DNA of 64,000 nucleotides from Lachnospiraceae bacterium. GTDB taxonomy: Bacteria > Bacillota > Clostridia > Lachnospirales > Lachnospiraceae. Where the stretch lies: assembly GCA_017427775.1 (NCBI GenBank), contig JAFRSD010000002.1, positions 124,001 through 188,000 of the forward strand, given 5' to 3'. The stretch's first letter is position 1, and each line of letters begins with the position of its first letter. The notes under the pieces were generated by a model. The model searched no databases. It saw only the letters and a program-made list of their open reading frames with translations, and was not told the DNA's origin. The translations under genes and the position numbers were made by a program. Below are positions 59,151 to 64,000 of this stretch, piece after piece.

Positions 59151-62100
59151 TTATGAATTAAAATCCGGTAATTTGATTGTAACTTTGTAGGAAGTTTCTT
59201 TGTAAATGTCTGCCTTCTTCGGTTTCACGGTGAGGGTAAACGTGTACTCTCCATTGATGTCTTCGAGGTTGATATTATTATCGACCACGAAAACTCCGTC
59301 GGAATCTTCATCCTCAGGATCGATAACGAGCCGGTAACTGTTCATCTGGTAATACTCGCTCTCATCATCAAGGTACCACTCTCCCTGCCCGGCATCCGTA
59401 TAACTCGAATAGGTTGCGATGCCAAGGAACCAGTAGCACACCGACAAAGCTGTATTCTCACTGTTGATTTCCTTCGGTTCAATCATTTCAGTGATGTCGA
59501 GAACATAGGTGCCGTTAACCTTGCGGAACGTCTCCACTTCACTTGTCAACGCCAGCTCTACAAGCAGCGGCGTTTCCTTCGTATGAGAAGAATCGTTCTC
59601 GCAGACTTCCACAAGTTTGCCGGCCTTCCAGCCACTCATATATTTTCCGCCGAACTCATTCTCTTCAAAGATTCTCTCCGGATTTGCGGTAAGGTTCGTG
59701 TCCACAGCATACTTGTGACCCTTCTTATTCTCCTTAACCGTAATCTCACGGGTTCCGAACGCCTGATTCTTAAAGGTCGCGGTATAGATGATCTCACCGT
59801 CCTCTTCGCAGGTTGCAGGCTGATTCTTCTTAACAGATGCGGCAACGGTTTCCGTCTCCGTCTGTTCCGGGTTCTCCTTGTTGTAGCGGGAAGCCTTCAT
59901 CTTCGTGTTGTTTTCGGTCATCTCTACCGTTACTTCACTCCATACGGGATCCAGAACCGGTACATCCGCAACGGTCTTCGACCAGGTTCCGAATGCGGTA
60001 TTATTGAACTTCGCCGAGTAAGTCGTCTCGCCCTTATCGGTCCAGGTCGGATCCTTGGTCTGCTTCTTGGTCACATTTGCCGTTTCCGTCTCATAATGAC
60101 TGTTATCATTCTTGCAGTACCGTGTTGCCTTAACCGTCTTCTTGTCCGTGGACCATTCGTATGTTACTTCGCCCCATTCGTGGCCGAATGCCTGGGTAAC
60201 TACCGTCTTCTTCTGGCGGACAAATGCACCGTCCTTCGTGAAGTTCTTCGACGTGTATTGTGTCTTTCCGTCCTTTGTACAGGTTGCGGGTTCGAGAACG
60301 GTCTTGTCAACCGAAACCGTCTCAGAAACGTAATGGCTGCTGTCTCTCTTACAGGTCTTCTTGGCCGTCAATGTCTGGTCGTCCGTTCCCCATATATATT
60401 CGGGCGCGCCCCAGTCACATCCGACAGGATCGATCCTCTCTTCTACGGAACGTCCGCAGTCTTTGCAGACTCTCGTCTTAATTCCGAAATCGAAACAGCC
60501 GGGTTCCTTCGTAACAACCGGATCGCCGAGATGCTCATGCCGGTTAGCGTCGGCAGCCTGTTCGGCAACCTCCGTCTTCTCCGCGCCGCAGACTTTGCAT
60601 TTAAAGTAGAACTCGCTCGGTCTTACGCAGCTGCCTTCTTTATAGCGGCCGGTATCGATATATGTATGCGTCACAACCGGAGGAATACTCTCTTCCTTCG
60701 TAACGCTGCACAGCTTACAGGTATGCTGCTTCTTACCGTATTCGCAGGTAGCTTCCTTGGTTACTACCCACTCGCCCCAGTCATGGAATTCATCCAGATC
60801 GCAGGCTGCCAGCTCAATGATATTCAATTCCTTGCCACAAGTCAGACAGTGCTCTGCGGTGTATCCGTCACTGCTGCAGGTTCTCTCTTTGACCGTCACG
60901 CGGGTACCGTCCGAGAGATGATTTCCGTGCGCCGGGATAACAAATCCCTCGCCCACGATCGCGTCACAATCCTTACAACGATAATTACCGGAGAAACCGT
61001 CCTTCGCACAGGTCGCGGGAATGCCTTCTTCGCGGTACGATTCACCATGTACGGTCGTGTCGAAAGGAATCTCCTCATGCACTTCCGTATGGCACCACAG
61101 ACAGCGGCGAAGCAGATCGCCGTGTGTGGAACAGGTCGAGGTGGAAAGAACGATTTCTTCCCAGTTGTGGCGGTCAGGTTCGATCGGCAGTTCAACGCCG
61201 TCCTTAACCAGTCCGCAGAGTACGCATGTATATCCGGCAAGACCGGTTTTCGCACAGGTCGCTTCTATCGTTACATTTTCCCCGGTCCAGTCATGAACAT
61301 GCCAGTAAGCATTGGCGATCACGTCGCCTCTCGGCATTACATAGGTGGAGTTCATAACCTTTCCGTCGATCATCCATACAAGGTCAAGGCCTTCTCTGGC
61401 GGCCAGTGTCGGAGCTGTCGGCGTGGTACCGATCTCGACAATATCCGTGCGGATGTCCTTGCCGTCTTCGGTCCATGTAATCTTGCTCGTACCGAGCGTG
61501 TATCTTACGTAAACCGTAATGTCCTTATTGGGCATCGCGTATTCGTACGGGTACTCCGGCGAATCCTTCTCCGGCGCGGTCCGGAACAGCATCTGGTAGT
61601 TCTCTCTGTACAGTTCGTCAGGAACCTTCATGTAGAGAAGATCGCCGGTCCGGGCTGTGGTTATCTTCCTATAGGAATCGTCGGTAATCCAGGTAACCTC
61701 ATGCGTGTTGCCGACAAATGCGGCGTAATACGTTGTGTCGTGCTCGGGCATTTTGGTATTCTTATCAACGACTCCGCCGACCGCGGTCTGCCAGTGGGAA
61801 AATGTCATGCCCGCCTTCTTGAGTCCGGAGCCGTCCGGAAGATCCATCGTGCGGCCGCACGGCGTCTTAAACTCCGCCACAACGGCGTTGCCGTTCTTAA
61901 AGGTTACGGTAAAGTCCTTAGGCGTCTGTATGCCGATCATGACAATGTAACTTGACGGAACCTTTGTCGTCGCGTCTACCTTGGTCAGATGGCTGTAATC
62001 GCCGCGTTTCATTGCCGCAAGTGCCTGGTTACGTGCCTGGCGCATCGTCTCGCCCCAGTTGTAATAACTCTGTACCGTAAAGTCATACATATACCACTCG

Positions 62101-64000
62101 GTCGTGTAAGAATCCTTACGGTAATCAGCCAGACGCTTCGGAATGTAATCCATGATCGGAAGACCTACGAGCACGCGCTCGCAATCCGGATGATAATCCC
62201 AGCCGTGGACATTGTCCGGATTCCAGTTCCATTCACTGGAGCAGAGTGACCAGTCACGCACGTCCGGATTCAGATTGTTCTCATCGAAGATATCCCAGCT
62301 TACCGGTTTCTCCATCTTGCGGTAAAGGATACGGATTACCGTCTCGGTTCCGCGCATGGTGAAACGGGTCTCGCCCTGACCGTCGTCAATGGCTTTCTGA
62401 TTCTGTTCACAGAACTTATCGACCAGTCTCGCATAAGCATTATAGATATTCTGCTTTACGATAAAATCCGCTACCGCCGCATCGAGCTTGTCTTTTAATT
62501 CCTTCAGTGTGTTTTTATCCGGCTTCGCGCTGAACTTATATACGTAATACTCGGAAGATCTGGCCTGTTTTTTCAGCTTCGCAGTTTGCAGTTCCTTTTG
62601 GGCAACATTCCGCTTGTCTTTCAGTTCCTGCTCATCCGGATATCCGAGATAATAGAGCTTATAACCAGGGAATTTCTCCGTGATCTTCTCATCGATATAA
62701 ACGTAGCACTCAATTCCTTCGTAACCGCTTACTGCGCCGGTACCGACGAGATTCCATTTGTTCCATACGTTAGCACTGTCCTGCAGGTAATACTCTACTT
62801 TCGCGGTCCGCTGCGTTCCCTTCCAGTGAACGTAAACGGTACGCTGCAGCTTTTGCGTGCTGAAACCGAACGCGGTATTCTGGTAGGTAAATACGACTTT
62901 GCCGTATACTTCGTCCGTATTCGGATCTACCGGACACACATAGATCTCATTGGTCGCAGGAAGATACTGGAACGAAGAAGCGCCGGACTTCACGCTGCCG
63001 TTCTTGCCGGTCAGGTCGAAACACTCTACGATAAAGTGTTCCTCGTTGTTCTGCTTCCAGGTACGTGTTCCGTTAAAGACGACCGGGTTATTCTCCTCGT
63101 CATATCCGATTGTCTCGGTCTTGACCGTAAACTCCTTCGCATTTTCCCCGTTGACCTTCGTCGAATCCATGCTCCTCTCGCTGACCTTACCGGTGCTGAG
63201 AGCCATCAGTTTAACTTTAAACAGGTCGTCCGTGACTTTGACCGTGTTCTGTCCGTTCGGGATCTCGACGGAGAGTTTCGAATCATTCGGGCTGATCATC
63301 AGCTCGATCGGGTACTCGACACAGCCGAGCTGTATCAGCGGCGTCTTCTTGTTGTAGAGACTCCAGCTCTTCGCGGCTCTTCCCATCGCCACCTGAACTT
63401 TAATGCTGATGTCCGCGTAGATACCGATCTCAAACAGAAGCGAACCCATTGCCCCGCTTGTGGAACCGCGTCCCGAGGTCCATTCATACCAGCAGTAAAG
63501 GAATCCGTACAGTTCCGCATAGACACCGGCGGAAGCAACAACGCCTACGGAATCGAGATCCGTACTGAACAGGCCGATTCTGAGGTCAAGCGATACACCG
63601 GCTTTCAGGCCGATCATACCGAATGCGTAGAAATCGGCACGGAAGTTGGGTGTCTCAACATCCTTTACGCTTGCGCCGTCACCGACGCGCTTCTCGTTCA
63701 TTTCCTCACCGCCGCCCCAGATCTTCGCCCGGAACGTGTAGGAATATTCCTTCGCATTTGCATAGCTTACGCCTGCGCCGATCGCGGCGTTAATCTTCAG
63801 GCCGACGGTGAATTTGATCTTCATTCCGACATGAACGATGTTCATCGGGTCAACCGGAAAATCCAACGAAGCAAGCGTTACATCGACAAGGTTGATGTAC
63901 TGCGAATCGTTCGAAAGCATCGAGGAGTATTTGGTCGGAAGGTCTCCGCCGATTCCGCTGGACTTGTAATCCTGCTTGGAATCCTTGCCGCTCTTCTCAT
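59151..64000 (-). CDS. Very large surface-type protein with CxxC repeats (5' end outside window)
   Basis: At least 1616 codons are open to the right edge, so the N-terminus is missing. The N-terminal visible part (~1-700) is beta-rich with a helical insertion. It is followed by repeat-type domains (VTFKNGNAVVAEFKTPCGRT, then FSHWQTAVGG, of the InlB-B/Listeria-Bacteroides repeat kind). About seven to nine units of ~45-60 residues then carry paired CxxC motifs (CKDCD, CLTCGKEL, CKLCS, CKVCGAE, CKDCGRS) with a recurrent W-G-E or HxW lead and an ATC-x-x-x-G element. Such units occur in extracellular proteins of gut Clostridia. No sortase motif is seen at the C-terminus. Function is probably adhesion or host/polymer contact. 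Confidence 0.8.
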   Translation of the reverse strand, partial: EKSGKDSKQDYKSSGIGGDLPTKYSSMLSNDSQYINLVDVTLASLDFPVDPMNIVHVGMKIKFTVGLKINAAIGAGVSYANAKEYSYTFRAKIWGGGEEMNEKRVGDGASVKDVETPNFRADFYAFGMIGLKAGVSLDLRIGLFSTDLDSVGVVASAGVYAELYGFLYCWYEWTSGRGSTSGAMGSLLFEIGIYADISIKVQVAMGRAAKSWSLYNKKTPLIQLGCVEYPIELMISPNDSKLSVEIPNGQNTVKVTDDLFKVKLMALSTGKVSERSMDSTKVNGENAKEFTVKTETIGYDEENNPVVFNGTRTWKQNNEEHFIVECFDLTGKNGSVKSGASSFQYLPATNEIYVCPVDPNTDEVYGKVVFTYQNTAFGFSTQKLQRTVYVHWKGTQRTAKVEYYLQDSANVWNKWNLVGTGAVSGYEGIECYVYIDEKITEKFPGYKLYYLGYPDEQELKDKRNVAQKELQTAKLKKQARSSEYYVYKFSAKPDKNTLKELKDKLDAAVADFIVKQNIYNAYARLVDKFCEQNQKAIDDGQGETRFTMRGTETVIRILYRKMEKPVSWDIFDENNLNPDVRDWSLCSSEWNWNPDNVHGWDYHPDCERVLVGLPIMDYIPKRLADYRKDSYTTEWYMYDFTVQSYYNWGETMRQARNQALAAMKRGDYSHLTKVDATTKVPSSYIVMIGIQTPKDFTVTFKNGNAVVAEFKTPCGRTMDLPDGSGLKKAGMTFSHWQTAVGGVVDKNTKMPEHDTTYYAAFVGNTHEVTWITDDSYRKITTARTGDLLYMKVPDELYRENYQMLFRTAPEKDSPEYPYEYAMPNKDITVYVRYTLGTSKITWTEDGKDIRTDIVEIGTTPTAPTLAAREGLDLVWMIDGKVMNSTYVMPRGDVIANAYWHVHDWTGENVTIEATCAKTGLAGYTCVLCGLVKDGVELPIEPDRHNWEEIVLSTSTCSTHGDLLRRCLWCHTEVHEEIPFDTTVHGESYREEGIPATCAKDGFSGNYRCKDCDAIVGEGFVIPAHGNHLSDGTRVTVKERTCSSDGYTAEHCLTCGKELNIIELAACDLDEFHDWGEWVVTKEATCEYGKKQHTCKLCSVTKEESIPPVVTHTYIDTGRYKEGSCVRPSEFYFKCKVCGAEKTEVAEQAADANRHEHLGDPVVTKEPGCFDFGIKTRVCKDCGRSVEERIDPVGCDWGAPEYIWGTDDQTLTAKKTCKRDSSHYVSETVSVDKTVLEPATCTKDGKTQYTSKNFTKDGAFVRQKKTVVTQAFGHEWGEVTYEWSTDKKTVKATRYCKNDNSHYETETANVTKKQTKDPTWTDKGETTYSAKFNNTAFGTWSKTVADVPVLDPVWSEVTVEMTENNTKMKASRYNKENPEQTETETVAASVKKNQPATCEEDGEIIYTATFKNQAFGTREITVKENKKGHKYAVDTNLTANPERIFEENEFGGKYMSGWKAGKLVEVCENDSSHTKETPLLVELALTSEVETFRKVNGTYVLDITEMIEPKEINSENTALSVCYWFLGIATYSSYTDAGQGEWYLDDESEYYQMNSYRLVIDPEDEDSDGVFVVDNNINLEDINGEYTFTLTVKPKKADIYKETSYKVTIKLPDFNS

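Noticed and set aside
59583-61955. A 790-codon plus-strand open frame opposite the surface-protein gene
   Set aside because: It is antisense to well-defined CxxC repeats with ordinary reading-frame evidence, and its translation shows no recognisable domain.

Overview
The window looks like a chromosomal segment of an anaerobic Gram-positive bacterium of the Clostridia, most likely Lachnospiraceae or a close relative. The reasons are a single-chain pyruvate:ferredoxin oxidoreductase, strong AGGAGG-type ribosome binding sites, near-consensus TTGACA-17-TATAAT promoters, cytoplasmic GH2/GH36/GH39 glycosidases, an ECF-type vitamin transporter S component, and a huge CxxC-repeat surface protein. Base composition looks close to half GC. 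Species cannot be named from the sequence. There is no rRNA, CRISPR array, transposase, integrase or phage gene.

Layout. 1-2.7 kb: SulP anion transporter (runs off the left edge) and a divergent CorA-type channel. 2.7-10.3 kb: a large GH2 beta-galactosidase, then regulators (an XRE protein with a tetratrico-like C-terminus, a complete HipBA toxin-antitoxin pair, and a small XRE gene with a DUF2975 membrane partner). 10.5-14.4 kb: YbaK deacylase and an acyl-CoA ligase/Na+ symporter operon whose promoter carries a perfect palindromic operator. 14.5-17.4 kb: a GntR(YtrA)-ABC transporter operon with its own operator. 17.5-28.6 kb: metabolism (GH39 xylosidase, PFOR, GH36 alpha-galactosidase, membrane/XRE pair, alpha/beta hydrolase, patatin). 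28.7-32.8 kb: a Zn/Cd-type P-ATPase with a separate metal-binding protein, and a degenerate MocR regulator divergent from an ECF S component. 32.9 kb: tRNA-Leu(UAG).

The striking part is 33.06-57.35 kb: 29 consecutive, tightly packed genes, all on the minus strand. Almost all are small-molecule or nucleotide modifying enzymes: 12 GNAT genes carrying at least 15 GNAT domains (including a triple-GNAT, a kinase-GNAT and a Nudix-GNAT fusion), an APH(3')-like kinase, an AadA-like nucleotidyltransferase, Eis-, SatA-, Pat- and chloramphenicol-phosphotransferase-like enzymes, three methyltransferases, an isochorismatase-type hydrolase, HAD and histidine phosphatases and a DNA-deoxyinosine glycosylase. 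The first gene encodes an ABC-F ribosome-protection-type ATPase. In front of it lie a perfect consensus promoter, a 24-codon leader ORF with a strong ribosome binding site, a small hairpin and an intrinsic terminator. The 3' arm of the small hairpin can alternatively pair with the foot of the terminator. That is the architecture of antibiotic-sensing ribosome-mediated attenuation. I infer that the array is a resistance/detoxification island whose leading gene, and perhaps more, is induced by ribosome-targeting drugs. Internal promoters near 55.35 and 38.15 kb show it is not one simple transcript.

57.4-64 kb: an alanine/glutamate-repeat membrane protein and a very large surface-type protein with tandem CxxC repeats that continues past the right edge.
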